Positions 9,091-19,010 of a stretch of 64,000 nucleotides of DNA are shown one piece after another. The notes under the pieces were generated by a model that saw nothing but the letters and a program-made list of their open reading frames with translations, was not told the origin of the DNA and did not search any database. The stretch comes from Neiella marina. Lineage in GTDB: Bacteria > Pseudomonadota > Gammaproteobacteria > Enterobacterales > Neiellaceae. The stretch's first letter is position 1, and every line of letters begins with the position of its first letter. Made by a program: the position numbers and the translations under genes. The stretch spans positions 62,001-126,000 of the forward strand of contig NZ_NGNS01000005.1 in assembly GCF_002165625.1 (NCBI RefSeq), given 5' to 3'.

Positions 9091-9729
9091 ATGACGGTTA
9101 TCAAGCAATTATTTAAGAAAAATGAGGAGTGGGCTGCATCGACCAAAGAAGCAGATCCAGAGTTCTTCGATAATTTAACAGAGCAGCAAACACCGGAATA
9201 CTTGTGGATTGGTTGCTCTGATTCTCGTGTCCCAGCCAATCAAATTGTTGGCTTGCTACCCGGCGAAGTGTTTGTTCATCGCAATATTGCCAATGTCGTG
9301 GTGCATACCGATCTGAATTGCCTGTCAGTCATTCAATACGCAGTCGAAGTGTTGAAAGTGAAGCACATCATGGTGGTTGGCCATTATGGCTGTGGTGGTG
9401 TAAAGGCTGCCATGGGTAACGAGACGTTTGGCCTCATTGATAACTGGTTGCGCCATATCAAAGATGTCTACCGGGCTCATAAGGCACGCATCGAAGCGGT
9501 TGCCGATGACGAGCAGCGTTTTCGCTTAATGTGTGAATTGAACGTTCGTGAGCAAGTTGCCAACGTTTGCCATACCACCATAGTGCAAAATGCCTGGCGT
9601 AACGGTCAGGAGCTCTCAGTTCATGGCTGGATCTATGGTCTCGACGACGGCTTGATTAAAGACATGAATGTTTCGGTAAGCCGTCTCGACGATGTTAGCA
9701 GCATCTACTCGATGGATGGTGAAAGCTAA
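9091..9729 (+). CDS. can: Beta-class carbonic anhydrase
   Basis: The enzyme interconverts CO2 and bicarbonate in the cytoplasm. The four zinc-site residues of E. coli Can appear at the same numbers: Cys42, Asp44 (with Arg46 as its partner), His98 and Cys101, in CSDSRVPA and GHYGCGGV. I chose the ATG at 9091, which follows a GAAAGGGG ribosome binding site. This gives 212 residues; an upstream in-frame TTG at 9064 is less likely. The stop codon overlaps that of the convergent yheT-like gene. Confidence 0.96.
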   Translation: MTVIKQLFKKNEEWAASTKEADPEFFDNLTEQQTPEYLWIGCSDSRVPANQIVGLLPGEVFVHRNIANVVVHTDLNCLSVIQYAVEVLKVKHIMVVGHYGCGGVKAAMGNETFGLIDNWLRHIKDVYRAHKARIEAVADDEQRFRLMCELNVREQVANVCHTTIVQNAWRNGQELSVHGWIYGLDDGLIKDMNVSVSRLDDVSSIYSMDGES

Positions 9730-10706
9730 TCTCGCCGGCTAAGCCAAGCTGGAACGGTCTGCTCTAACCAGTAAACTGGCTTACGCCAACTGCCTTCAAT
9801 AAAGCCAACATGGCCACCATGTTGGCTCAACACATAATCGATATTGCTCGGTAACTCACTTAATTTCGGAATGACGTCAGAATTCATAAACGGATCGTCG
9901 GCGGCGTGAATGATCAGCGTTGGTCGCGTTATGCGATGCAGATAGCGTTTGCCACTGCATTGCTGATAGTAGTCATTGGCATCGCTAAATCCGTGCAATG
10001 GCGCGGTCACACGATCATCAAACTGCCAAAAGGTGTTCATCTGCAGTAACTCGGTGTCTGAGGGCAGGGTATAAGACTGCCAATCGACCCGGTGGCGCTT
10101 GGCGATGGTTTTGTTGATCAGCGAGCTCAGTAAATGTCGCTGGTAGATTCTGGCGCTCCAGTGTGCCATTTGGGTGGCGCAAGCGGCTAAGTCGAGTGGT
10201 GCAGAAATAATCACAGCGTGGTCAATCAAGCTATTGTCGCCATGGGTGCCGAGATAGCGAGCCAACACATTGCCGCCCAAGCTAAAGCCGACTGCATCAA
10301 TTGTTAGCAGCGGGTATTGTCGTTTCAACCACGTTAAAACCTGCTGCAGATCGGTTATCTCTCCGGAATGATAAGCCCGGGCCTTGGTGTTTGGTGCTTG
10401 GCCGCATCCTCTAAACTCAAAGATCGCTACGGCAAATCTCTGTTGCTGTAGCGCACTAGCCATGCCGAGAATGTAATCAGACGCGGCGGAGCCCTCAAGA
10501 CCATGGACTAGCACCACCAAGCCAGCGTGAGATTGGCAGGGTTGTTGTAGCCATTGGATGGTCAACAGTTCGCCATCATCAGCGACAACGTGACTTTTGC
10601 TGAATTGTTGATGGTGCCGGCGAGGCTTTAGTCGAGACCAAATGGTTTGAATATGACGATTGCGGAGGTGAAATGGCGGAGAGAAATAGTTCAATGTCGA
10701 TACCAA
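9726..10706 (-). CDS. yheT: YheT-family alpha/beta hydrolase
   Basis: The protein belongs to the YheT/ABHD1-3 group of alpha/beta hydrolases. The natural substrate is unknown; esters or lipids are the likely class. Of 326 residues, the opening LRNRHIQTIWSRL, the oxyanion segment VHGLEGS, the nucleophile elbow GFSLGGN (Ser142), the acid in HAADDPFM and the histidine in QHGGHVGFIEG all match E. coli YheT in order. The frame begins with a TTG at 10706; an in-frame TTG at 10694 is another choice. It converges on can with overlapping stop codons. Confidence 0.88.
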   Translation of the reverse strand: MVSTLNYFSPPFHLRNRHIQTIWSRLKPRRHHQQFSKSHVVADDGELLTIQWLQQPCQSHAGLVVLVHGLEGSAASDYILGMASALQQQRFAVAIFEFRGCGQAPNTKARAYHSGEITDLQQVLTWLKRQYPLLTIDAVGFSLGGNVLARYLGTHGDNSLIDHAVIISAPLDLAACATQMAHWSARIYQRHLLSSLINKTIAKRHRVDWQSYTLPSDTELLQMNTFWQFDDRVTAPLHGFSDANDYYQQCSGKRYLHRITRPTLIIHAADDPFMNSDVIPKLSELPSNIDYVLSQHGGHVGFIEGSWRKPVYWLEQTVPAWLSRRD

Positions 10707-10913
10707 GGTTGATCACAACGAAAGGTTTCATTGTTGCGCTGCTGACAATGCGAGCGATTGCGATTTATGTTAACGAAAAGGCCGCCTTAATCACAAATCT
10801 AAGCGCCAAATGTGATCGATTGTTGGAGCAAATCAGTTGTCATTGCTATGTTCGCCTGCAATTGAGTGAACGACACCGCCCCGACAATCGAAACAACAAG
10901 AACTTAGCAGACT

Positions 10914-11798
10914 ATGTTTAACGCCTCCCAATCACCATACAGTAAAGTTTGGCTTGTCGTCGGCCTTGGTTTTCTGTGGCTGGGGTTGCTACTCGCTCAG
11001 CCTGAGCCCAGTGAAGTCGTGGCTGAGCACTATAAGTTCTCCTTTCTTGGCATTCTGGGGGCTATCTTCGCCAACAGTACGGGGGCAGGGGGTGGCGTTG
11101 TCTTTATTCCTGCTTTTCACCAGTTAGGCTTCTCCGAGTTGCAGTCGGTTGCCACTAGTTTTGCTATTCAATGCTGCGGCATGACGGCGGGCGCGTTAAC
11201 TTGGTTGTATAGCTATCGTCACAATCATCGCGCTGAGTTGCAGTGGCAGGGATTGTTCCCCGCAGTTGTTACTTGTGCTTTGGGATCCGTGATCGCCATT
11301 TTGCTTACGCAGTGGTTTGCTCTTGGTGCTCCGGCTGCAACTCATGTCATTTTCAGTATCTTTTCCATCGGGTTAGGCTTGATTACCCTGTATTGCACAT
11401 TGGCACAAGGCAAGCGCAGTACTGTGTCTGGCCTGCTTGGGCTGGACTATGTCGCGCTAGCGGTTATTGGCTTATTCGGTGGCGTAATTACCGCCTGGCT
11501 ATCAGTTGGCGTCGGTGAACTGATGGCCGTTTACCTTATTCTCAGAGGCTTTAACGTCAGTATGGCAATTGCAGCAGCGGTGATGGTGTCAGCTATTTCG
11601 GTTTGGACCGCTATTCCACATCATATCTACTCGACCCAAGCCATTTCTTGGCAGGTGGTACTGTTTGCTGGCCCCAGCGCCATACTCGGCGGCATCATTG
11701 CTCGTTCAATCGTTGAGTATCTATCACCTAAAGTCGTGAAACTTATCTTTTCAGGCTGGGTACTGTTAACCGGCTTGTGCATCATCATTGCAGCTTAA
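10914..11798 (+). CDS. TauE/SafE-family anion exporter
   Basis: Members of this family move sulfite, sulfoacetate or related organic anions across the inner membrane. The 294-residue protein has about eight hydrophobic helices in two repeats. The first repeat has the glycine-rich FANSTGAGGGVVFIPA and the second has ITAWLSVGVGELMAVYL, the two characteristic re-entrant motifs. Nothing nearby fixes the substrate. The gene stands alone between the divergent yheT-like gene and the TonB receptor regulatory region. Confidence 0.85.
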   Translation: MFNASQSPYSKVWLVVGLGFLWLGLLLAQPEPSEVVAEHYKFSFLGILGAIFANSTGAGGGVVFIPAFHQLGFSELQSVATSFAIQCCGMTAGALTWLYSYRHNHRAELQWQGLFPAVVTCALGSVIAILLTQWFALGAPAATHVIFSIFSIGLGLITLYCTLAQGKRSTVSGLLGLDYVALAVIGLFGGVITAWLSVGVGELMAVYLILRGFNVSMAIAAAVMVSAISVWTAIPHHIYSTQAISWQVVLFAGPSAILGGIIARSIVEYLSPKVVKLIFSGWVLLTGLCIIIAA

Positions 11799-12288
11799 TT
11801 GACCTGTTGAACTCAGTCTCATTGAGGTGAGCTACCGTTAATTTTATTTGCCAAGTGAATGTATTTGCCCGCAACTGAAGCTATTACTCTAATTTAGATC
11901 TTTTTCACAAATTTGACTATTAACTCGAAGTTTATTGATGCAGGTCATTTTTCATTATTTGCTTAAAAAATGGCCTTGCTGTTGATCAAATAACGTTGCC
12001 CTGACTGCATTGCTCCCACTTTTTGACATTAACAAACTGATATATGGGACCGGTATCATAATCTTTTTAATCCATCCTTGATGAAAACTGATTTAAAACA
12101 AGAAACCGGCCTATTGCTCGCATAGTTGGCGCTCAATCAGCTCTGTTGCATTCATGTATTCTTCTTGTTAGCGTCGGTGTTAACAGTGCTGTTAGCGATA
12201 ACATTTATCATTCTTGTTACGGTGGATCGCGAGTTACATCAGCGTTGTTTTTATAAAACACACATCCCAGGGGAGAGAGGGGAAACCA
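11799..12288. other. Regulatory region of the first TonB receptor gene
   Basis: This 490-bp AT-rich region contains no convincing gene. It carries the decamer TGCTCCCACT at 12011-12020 and an inverted copy of TTATGATACCGGTC at 12048-12061, both also found upstream of the second receptor gene. It also has a LacI-type palindrome at 12190-12203. A purine-rich ribosome binding site (GGGGAGAGAGGGG) ends eight bases or so before the ATG at 12289. Confidence 0.7.
12190..12203. promoter_or_regulatory. LacI-type operator-like palindrome before TonB receptor 1
   Basis: The sequence TGTTAGCGATAACA matches the perfect palindrome TGTTAGCGCTAACA at 13 of 14 positions, with the central CG typical of LacI/GalR-family operators. 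Related 14-mers occur upstream of sapC (15560), the second receptor (20908, 21029) and the sugar symporter (26091). The regulator is not encoded in this window. The site lies 86 bp upstream of the start codon. Confidence 0.6.
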
Positions 12289-15285
12289 ATGCAAATTAAT
12301 TCATTCAAACCCAGACTATTGTCTCTGACAATTGCGTCAGTGCTGGGCTGCACCAGCTACACAGCGCTCGCAGAAGAAGCGCCAGCTGATGACACTGAAG
12401 TCATTCAGGTAACCGGTATTCGTGGTTCTTTGAATAAATCCGCTGACATCAAACGTATGTCTAGCGGTGTTGTTGACGCCATTTCTGCCGAGGATATCGG
12501 TAAGATGCCTGACAGCAACTTGGCTGAGTCGCTGCAGCGTATTACCGGCGTTTCGATTGACCGCCAAAACAACGAAGGTTCACGTGTAACGGTTCGTGGT
12601 TGGGGTCCAGAATTCAACCTGATTACCTTGAATGGTCGTCAGATGCCTGCGGCAAACCTGAGCGCGACTTCGGCTAACAGCCAACGTTCTTTTGACTTCG
12701 CTAACTTAGCTGCCGAGTCTGTGTCAGGTGTTGAAGTTTATAAAACCGGTAAAGCTAGCCTAACTACAGGTGGTATTGGTTCTACTATCAATATCCAAAC
12801 CATGCGCCCATTTGATAGCCAGGACATGGTTGCCAGTGTTGGTGTGAAAGCCATCATGGACCGCTCCAATGAAGAAGGCGATGATATCACTCCAGAGATC
12901 TCTGGTATTTACAGCAACACTTTTGCTGACGATACCTTTGGTGTTGCGATCAGCGGTAACTATTCAAAGCGTGATAGTGCCTCAAATCGCTATGAAACAA
13001 CTTCTGGCTGGAATACCAGTGTTCAGAACGGTGAAATCCGCGATCCTGCGGGTGATTTGATTTATGACACTGCTGGTTCTGATGTCATCTACATGGCGCC
13101 GCAAAATGGCATGTATGCATTGGAAGACATTTCTCGTGAGCGTATCAATGGTCAAGTGACTGTGCAGTGGGCTCCGATCGATACGGTAGTGACTACGCTC
13201 GATTACACCTATTCAAAACTGACTCAAGAGGTGGCTCGTCAAGAGTTGTCTGCTTGGTTTGGCTCTGGCAACTGGGCTGGCACTGATTTCCGCGAGAAGA
13301 ATGGTATCGTTTCGCCGCTGTTGTTGAACAACAATGACTGTTGTGACTTTTCTTATGGTGTTGGTGCATGGGAAACCGAGAATGAAAACAAGTCCATTGG
13401 TTTCAATCTTGAGTGGCAAGCAACTGATAACTTGAACTTGGCATTCGATGCTCATGATTCAGAGGCAGAAGCTCAGCCAAAAGATTCTCGTGGTAGCAAC
13501 AACATTGTGACAGCGTCTACCTTCCGCCGAGCAAATACACAAGTTGATTACAGCAAAGACGTACCCACTTTTATTGGTACTTTGACTGATGATCAATCGT
13601 TGGACCCAAGTGCAATTATTGCTTCAGGTAACAGTTTCCGTAATGGCTACATGAAGACGGAAATCAAGCAGTTTAAGTTTGATGGTGTCTACACCTTTGA
13701 TGACGGTATCGTCGAGAGTGTTGAGTTTGGCCTATCTACCTCTGAAGTTGAAAACCGCTCAGCATTTAGTCTTAACCAAGGTGGCGACTGGGGTGGTCTA
13801 GGTTATACCGGCCAGACCTCTGGTGGTGGTTGGAACTCACCTGACGGTGATGGTGATGAAAACTTTGATGATGATGCATTCACTGTTAAAGATTTGAACC
13901 GCGTTCCGAGTAACGGCCAAGAAATTGGTATCAATGGCCAGTATGTCGACGTTGACTTCAAGCAATTCACTGCCGACATCGCTGACTTGTATCTTGCTAA
14001 CCCAAGCCTGCCGGGCAACGTGTTCACTAACTGTGACCCTGGCACTTTGTGTGCAAACCCAGAGTATGCCGTTGACCGCCGTTTGAAAGAAGAACAAGAC
14101 GCATTCTATGTTCAAGCGAACTTAGATTTTGAGCTCGGCGACATGCCAGCAAAAGTGAACCTCGGTGTTCGTTACGAAGAGACAGATGTTACTTCTAATT
14201 CTTTGATTCCAAACTATAACAATGAGTTGTGGCTATCTGCCAACGAACTTATTTTGGAACAAGACGGCGGTATTTTCGCTGAAGGTACAGGTAGCTATGA
14301 CCACACCTTGCCAAACATTGACTTCCAACTGGAACCAGTAGAAGACGTTGTACTGCGCGCATCTTGGAGTAAAACGCTAGCTCGTCCTGGTTATGATGAT
14401 TTGCAGGCCGGTATTGCGCCGCAGAGTAGTCAGGCTCGTACCTTCGACCCAAGCCCTGCTGCTGGTGGTAACCCAGATTTGGACCCATTTGAGTCGACTA
14501 ACATCGATTTCTCGGCCGAATACTACTACGGCGAAGGAAGCTACATCTCAGTCGGTTATTACGATAAAGACGTAGACAACTTCATCGGCGACAGTATCCG
14601 TCAAGGCGTGGTGATCTATCCAGAGATCTACAACCCTGCGACTGGTCCTCGTCTTGCTGAAGCGCAAGCGGCGGTTGTTAACCCAGGTAATGCTGCACAA
14701 GAAATTCGTCAGTACTACCTTGATCAAGGTTGGATTGCCGCAGACGGTAATTTGGTCGGCGACTCGGCGGCCAATGGCTATGATGTACTGACCTACACTG
14801 CGACCGTGCCAGTTAACCAGGATTCAGCATCGATTGATGGTTGGGAGATCGCCGTTCAGCACATGTTTGGTGAGTCAGGGTTCGGTGTCATCGTCAACTA
14901 TACAACGGTTGATGGCGATGTGGACTACGATGACAGTACTGTTGGTGAAGACCAATTTGCACTGCTTGGCTTAAGTGACTCGGCTAACTTGGTTGGCTTC
15001 TATGAAAAAGATGGCTTCCAAGCGCGTTTGGCTTACAACTGGCGTGATGAGTTCTTAAGTGCAACGACTGGCGGTAACAACCAGTTCGAGCCTGCTTACA
15101 CTGAAGAGTATGGTCAGTTGGATATGAGCGTTAGCTACGATATCAATGAGTCGTTCACTGTGACGTTTGACGGTATCAACGTGCTAGAGGAAAACACTCG
15201 AGTGAGAGCTCGTGCTGATGACGCTGTTATTTCTGCAGCAGAACAAGAAGCGCGTTACACCATTGGTGTTCGTTGGACTTACTAA
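12289..15285 (+). CDS. TonB-dependent receptor, Xanthomonas-Caulobacter type (1)
   Basis: This is an outer-membrane receptor for energised uptake of a large or scarce substrate, probably a carbohydrate or an aromatic/indolic compound. From the ATG at 12289 it has 998 residues. A signal peptide ends at about Ala28 (TALA), a TonB-box-like EVIQVTGIRG follows, then the plug with VVDAISAEDIGKMPDSNLAE and RITGVSIDR, then the beta-barrel. The barrel has a vicinal Cys-Cys pair (NNNDCCDF) and an acidic DGDGDENFDDDAF loop at about residue 519. The last residue is aromatic, as in outer-membrane barrels. A closely related receptor lies at 21152. Confidence 0.93.
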   Translation: MQINSFKPRLLSLTIASVLGCTSYTALAEEAPADDTEVIQVTGIRGSLNKSADIKRMSSGVVDAISAEDIGKMPDSNLAESLQRITGVSIDRQNNEGSRVTVRGWGPEFNLITLNGRQMPAANLSATSANSQRSFDFANLAAESVSGVEVYKTGKASLTTGGIGSTINIQTMRPFDSQDMVASVGVKAIMDRSNEEGDDITPEISGIYSNTFADDTFGVAISGNYSKRDSASNRYETTSGWNTSVQNGEIRDPAGDLIYDTAGSDVIYMAPQNGMYALEDISRERINGQVTVQWAPIDTVVTTLDYTYSKLTQEVARQELSAWFGSGNWAGTDFREKNGIVSPLLLNNNDCCDFSYGVGAWETENENKSIGFNLEWQATDNLNLAFDAHDSEAEAQPKDSRGSNNIVTASTFRRANTQVDYSKDVPTFIGTLTDDQSLDPSAIIASGNSFRNGYMKTEIKQFKFDGVYTFDDGIVESVEFGLSTSEVENRSAFSLNQGGDWGGLGYTGQTSGGGWNSPDGDGDENFDDDAFTVKDLNRVPSNGQEIGINGQYVDVDFKQFTADIADLYLANPSLPGNVFTNCDPGTLCANPEYAVDRRLKEEQDAFYVQANLDFELGDMPAKVNLGVRYEETDVTSNSLIPNYNNELWLSANELILEQDGGIFAEGTGSYDHTLPNIDFQLEPVEDVVLRASWSKTLARPGYDDLQAGIAPQSSQARTFDPSPAAGGNPDLDPFESTNIDFSAEYYYGEGSYISVGYYDKDVDNFIGDSIRQGVVIYPEIYNPATGPRLAEAQAAVVNPGNAAQEIRQYYLDQGWIAADGNLVGDSAANGYDVLTYTATVPVNQDSASIDGWEIAVQHMFGESGFGVIVNYTTVDGDVDYDDSTVGEDQFALLGLSDSANLVGFYEKDGFQARLAYNWRDEFLSATTGGNNQFEPAYTEEYGQLDMSVSYDINESFTVTFDGINVLEENTRVRARADDAVISAAEQEARYTIGVRWTY

Positions 15286-15312
15286 TATTGGTAAGTTGAT
15301 CTGAAATAGTTC

Positions 15313-15344
15313 AAACAGCCACCACAAGGTGGCTGTTTGTTGTC
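15313..15344 (+). terminator. Terminator after TonB receptor 1
   Basis: A perfect 11-bp stem (AAACAGCCACC at 15313-15323 with GGTGGCTGTTT at 15328-15338) and an ACAA loop are followed by a T-rich tail. It separates the receptor transcript from the sapC operon. Confidence 0.85.
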
Positions 15345-15703
15345 TTTCAAGGAGGCCTTAGTTTTAACTCATAGCGCTGGTTGACTGGTTTTAGTAGCAA
15401 AGTAAACCAAAAGAAGTAGCTTGCAGCGGCTGACACACTCTCACTGATTCACTCCAAGCACTTCGTCAAGTTGGTTTTCTATTGACCACAATACAACCGA
15501 GATAATGCTACTTCACAGTTACACCAATTGAGCTGCCAAGCTTATGGTACTAGCAGTGTTTTTAGCGCTAACATTGGATCGATTCGACGGACTTTGTTTT
15601 GTTGAACCTGGTCCGGAATACGGCAGCATATAAGCGATTCAGCGGGTTTCATTGAACTGCTCTATCTATAGTCAATAATCAAAAAAAGCACTGATAAGAA
15701 ACT
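15345..15703. other. Regulatory region of the sapC-halogenase operon
   Basis: This stretch of about 360 bp has no gene. It contains the LacI-type palindrome at 15560-15573 and a -10-like TATAAG at 15629-15634, though no well-spaced -35 box could be fixed. The presence of a terminator upstream and an operator here indicates that the operon has its own promoter. Confidence 0.6.
15560..15573. promoter_or_regulatory. LacI-type operator-like palindrome before sapC
   Basis: TTTTAGCGCTAACA matches TGTTAGCGCTAACA at 13 of 14 positions and contains the perfect 10-bp palindrome TTAGCGCTAA. It lies 131 bp before the sapC-like start codon and matches the 12190 site at 12 of 14 positions. It is the strongest palindromic core of the group. 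Confidence 0.6.
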
Positions 15704-16432
15704 ATGTCGAAACAACAAATTCTGAACAATGTTGAGCATGCAAATCTAAAAGTTAATAGCAAACGCAGCGCCGCATTCGGTGATGACAAAATGTGTGTGT
15801 CATTGACCTTTAGCGAGATCCGAAACGCTCAAAGCGATCATCCTATTTTCTTTCACAAAGACCACCAAAATGGTGTGATTTATCCAATGGCAATGCTGGG
15901 TTTGGAAGAAGGTCAGAATTTATCTCTTACTGAGCAGGGTTGGAACGATAGCTTTCAACCAGCCATGATTGAAAAAGGGCCATTCAAAATCGGTAAACAG
16001 CAACGCTCAAATGGCGAAGAAGGGCTGATCGTCAGTGTCGACGTCGATGATCCCCGAGTCGGTCTAGAGCATGGGGAGCGCCTGTTTATGCCCCACGGCG
16101 GTAACACCGAATACACCAATCGAATTGTTGATGTTTTGCACCGGTTGCACTCCGAACGCGAATTGACCAATGACTTCTGTCTAGCGCTGGATAAGTTAAA
16201 ACTGCTCGATCCGTTGGCGCTTGAGTTTAAGGATGCGAGTGGCGAAAACGTCCGTTTAAGTGGCTTTTTCGTGATCAACGAAGAGTTGCTCAACAAATTG
16301 CCTGCAGCGGACTTGGAGGCACTGGCGAAGCCGTTGTACTTGCATGGTGCCTACATGTGTATTGCATCTTTATCGAATATCTCCAAGTTGATATCGAAAC
16401 ACAATAAAGCTGGCGCGGCACTAGTGGGGTAG
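15704..16432 (+). CDS. sapC: SapC-family protein
   Basis: SapC-family proteins were first named from Campylobacter S-layer loci, but here the family occurs in its other common setting, next to TonB receptors and flavin halogenases. The biochemical role is unknown. The 242-residue soluble protein has the family's typical HPIFFHKD, YPMAMLGLEEGQN and MIEKGPFKI segments and the distal LSGFFVINEELLNKLP. No signal peptide or membrane helix is visible. It starts an operon: the cupin gene follows after 4 bp. Confidence 0.88.
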   Translation: MSKQQILNNVEHANLKVNSKRSAAFGDDKMCVSLTFSEIRNAQSDHPIFFHKDHQNGVIYPMAMLGLEEGQNLSLTEQGWNDSFQPAMIEKGPFKIGKQQRSNGEEGLIVSVDVDDPRVGLEHGERLFMPHGGNTEYTNRIVDVLHRLHSERELTNDFCLALDKLKLLDPLALEFKDASGENVRLSGFFVINEELLNKLPAADLEALAKPLYLHGAYMCIASLSNISKLISKHNKAGAALVG

Positions 16433-16436
16433 TCGC

Positions 16437-17417
16437 ATGGGGGTAGATGTCAAAACCCAAAATATGCTCAGAGACATCGCTGAGACGGCGCTAGAACCTG
16501 TCGTGTTGAGAGGAGCAATTGCCGATTGGCCCATTGTAAAAAAGGCCAATCAGTCGTCTGAACAATTGTCTCAATATCTCAGCCAGTACGCTGGCAATGA
16601 GGCTCTTTTGGCTTATTTTATGGAGCCTCAATGGCAAGGAAGAATTGGTTATCAGGCCGATTTCCAAGGCTTCAATTTTGAGTCTTTGAAGATTACTGTC
16701 GACCAATTGTTCGAGCAGTTGGCACGCTGTGCTGAAGCGGACCAAAAGCCAACTTTATATATGGGCTCAACCAATGTTGATCGTTGGTTTCCTGGTCTCA
16801 GCGATGATAATCCGCTGGATTTCACTTCGTTACCGGTACTGACTAACATTTGGATTGGCAATCAGTCCATTGTCTCCGCACATTTTGATTGGCCGGATAA
16901 TTTTGCTTGTTTGGTTGCTGGCAAGCGTACCTTTACCCTTTTTCCGCCCGAGCAACTTGAGAATTTGTACATTGGACCGTTGGATTATACTCCGGCAGGT
17001 CCTGCCATTAGTTTGGTTGATTTTGATGCACCTGACTTTACTAAGTTTCCCAAATTCAAGACGGCCCTTGAACATGCTCAAGTATTTGAGCTGAACCCGG
17101 GAGACGTGCTGTTTGTGCCAAGCATGTGGTGGCATCACGTTAAATCGCATGACGACGTTAACGTGCTGATGAACTATTGGTGGAAAAAATCAAAGGCGTA
17201 TTTACCAACACCGATGGATAGCTTGAACTTGTCAATTATGTCGCTTCGCTCGCTGTCAAAAGAACAAAAGCGTATGTGGTTAAAGATGATTGAATACTAT
17301 GTGATGAATGACGACTTTTCTCATATCCCAGAGTCATCGCAGGGCCTACTCAGCGATTTGTCCATCGATGATGCGCGTAAATATCGCTCGATGATTCTGA
17401 ACGCATTGAATCGCTGA
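16437..17417 (+). CDS. Cupin-like (JmjC/FIH-type) protein, probable Fe(II) oxygenase
   Basis: This belongs to the cupin_8/JmjC-like family that is regularly found beside SapC and tryptophan-halogenase-like genes. Of 326 residues, the metal-binding triad is visible as His149-x-Asp151 (SAHFDWPDN) and His233 in the distal MWWHHV segment. PGDVLFVPS precedes that histidine, as in FIH-like 2-oxoglutarate oxygenases. A hydroxylase role is therefore plausible, but neither substrate nor cosubstrate is shown. It sits 4 bp after sapC and 46 bp before the first halogenase. Confidence 0.82.
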   Translation: MGVDVKTQNMLRDIAETALEPVVLRGAIADWPIVKKANQSSEQLSQYLSQYAGNEALLAYFMEPQWQGRIGYQADFQGFNFESLKITVDQLFEQLARCAEADQKPTLYMGSTNVDRWFPGLSDDNPLDFTSLPVLTNIWIGNQSIVSAHFDWPDNFACLVAGKRTFTLFPPEQLENLYIGPLDYTPAGPAISLVDFDAPDFTKFPKFKTALEHAQVFELNPGDVLFVPSMWWHHVKSHDDVNVLMNYWWKKSKAYLPTPMDSLNLSIMSLRSLSKEQKRMWLKMIEYYVMNDDFSHIPESSQGLLSDLSIDDARKYRSMILNALNR

Positions 17418-17463
17418 TTTTTATATAGATTTTGTAGAATTTTTTTATTTTTGGTGGGGGATT

Positions 17464-18939
17464 ATGATGACTGAGTCGATTGACAAGGTGGTAATTGTCG
17501 GCGGTGGTACCGCTGGTTGGATGGCAGCCGCAGCGTTAAGTCGCACCATTCCGAGCTTAACCATTACGCTGATTGAGTCGGATAAAATCGGCACCATAGG
17601 GGTGGGTGAAGCAACTATTCCTACTATGCAGTTCTTCAATGGCTTACTTGGTATTGATCCCATTGAGTTTGTTAAGCAGACGTCCGGCTCCTATAAACTC
17701 GGTATTAACTTTGAGAATTGGCACCAGCAAGGTGAACAGTATTTTCATGCCTTTGGAGAGACCGGGCGAAGCTTGTGGGCTGCCGGTTTCCACAACTTCT
17801 GGACCAAAGCTCAGCAACTGGGGATGACCAGTAAATTCAGCGAATTCAACTTAGAGGCCTCTGCGGCGCTGAGTAATAAGTTCACCAAACAGCCCAAGGG
17901 CTTGAACTACGCTTATCACATTGATGCTGGCAAATACGCCAAACTGCTGCGCAATTTGGCGGAGAGCAATGGTGTCCGCCGTATCGAGGGCATGGTCGAT
18001 CGCGTTAATCATGATCCTGACACAGGGTTCATACGCTCTGTCGATGTTGACGGTGCGGTTGTCGAAGGCGATCTGTTCATTGACTGCTCGGGGTTTAAAT
18101 CGCTATTACTCGGCGAGTCACTAGATACCGAATTTGTTGACTGGTCGCACTGGTTGTTATGCGATCGGGCGATCGCGGTTCAAACCAAGTCCGATGAACC
18201 ACCAAGACCTTACACCCGTTCGATTGCAAATCATGCTGGCTGGCAATGGCGAATACCGCTACAGCATCGAATGGGCAATGGCATTGTCTATTGCAGCAAA
18301 TACATGTCAGATGAAGAAGCTGAACAGTTGCTGCTGTCATCGGTATCAGGCGAGACCATCACCAAGCCGTTAAAAATTCGCTTCAAGACAGGTCATCGAG
18401 AGAAACTTTGGAGTAAAAACTGCGTGGCGATAGGATTGTCGGGCGGCTTTATTGAACCATTGGAGTCAACGGCTATTCACCTGATCCAGCAGGGCATTCT
18501 CAAACTGATCAAGCTGTTTCCAAGTCGCGGTATCAATGCCATCGAAGTCGATCAATACAACAAGTCAATGATCCACGACTATGACCAAATCAAAGACTTT
18601 ATTGTCTTGCATTACAAAGCAACACAACGCGACGATTCCGAATTTTGGCGCCGATGCCGCGATATGGCAATCCCTCAAAGTTTAGCTCAGCGTTTAAACA
18701 TGTTTGAGGAAACAGGCCAGTTTATCCTAGGCCATGACGAGCTATTTGTCGATTCGTGGCTACAAGTGATGATTGGCCAAGGTGTGGTGCCGAAACAGTA
18801 TCACCGAGTAGTGGATGAAATGTCCGAAGCTGAGTTGCAGCAGTTCTTATCATCTATGCAGCACAAGTTGGTCAATGACGTGGCTCGAATGACCTCGCAT
18901 CAAGAGTTCATTGACAAGCACTGCAAAGCGACGATGTAG
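17464..18939 (+). CDS. Flavin-dependent tryptophan halogenase-like protein (1)
   Basis: The family uses FADH2, O2 and halide to make a halogenating species that chlorinates or brominates an aromatic ring, often an indole. The 491-residue product has the FAD loop GGGTAGW at 13-19, GVGEATIP at 47-53, the catalytic lysine Lys78, the halogenase signature W260-Q-W262-R-I-P and the catalytic Glu334 in FIEPLEST. All key residues of PrnA-type enzymes are present, so activity is likely. No flavin reductase is encoded next to it. The substrate is unknown; relatives in such TonB loci prefer free indoles or remain uncharacterised. Confidence 0.9.
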   Translation: MMTESIDKVVIVGGGTAGWMAAAALSRTIPSLTITLIESDKIGTIGVGEATIPTMQFFNGLLGIDPIEFVKQTSGSYKLGINFENWHQQGEQYFHAFGETGRSLWAAGFHNFWTKAQQLGMTSKFSEFNLEASAALSNKFTKQPKGLNYAYHIDAGKYAKLLRNLAESNGVRRIEGMVDRVNHDPDTGFIRSVDVDGAVVEGDLFIDCSGFKSLLLGESLDTEFVDWSHWLLCDRAIAVQTKSDEPPRPYTRSIANHAGWQWRIPLQHRMGNGIVYCSKYMSDEEAEQLLLSSVSGETITKPLKIRFKTGHREKLWSKNCVAIGLSGGFIEPLESTAIHLIQQGILKLIKLFPSRGINAIEVDQYNKSMIHDYDQIKDFIVLHYKATQRDDSEFWRRCRDMAIPQSLAQRLNMFEETGQFILGHDELFVDSWLQVMIGQGVVPKQYHRVVDEMSEAELQQFLSSMQHKLVNDVARMTSHQEFIDKHCKATM

Positions 18940-19010
18940 CCATTAGGGCCGCGGTAATCATCGATCATTGTCTTGTTATTGGCACACTATAAGAGGTTCA
19001 AAGCAACCCG

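Noticed and set aside
10673-10921. 82-codon forward open frame overlapping the start of the yheT-like gene
   Set aside because: No recognisable protein features, no ribosome binding site, and it covers the 5' end of a well-supported reverse gene and its promoter region.
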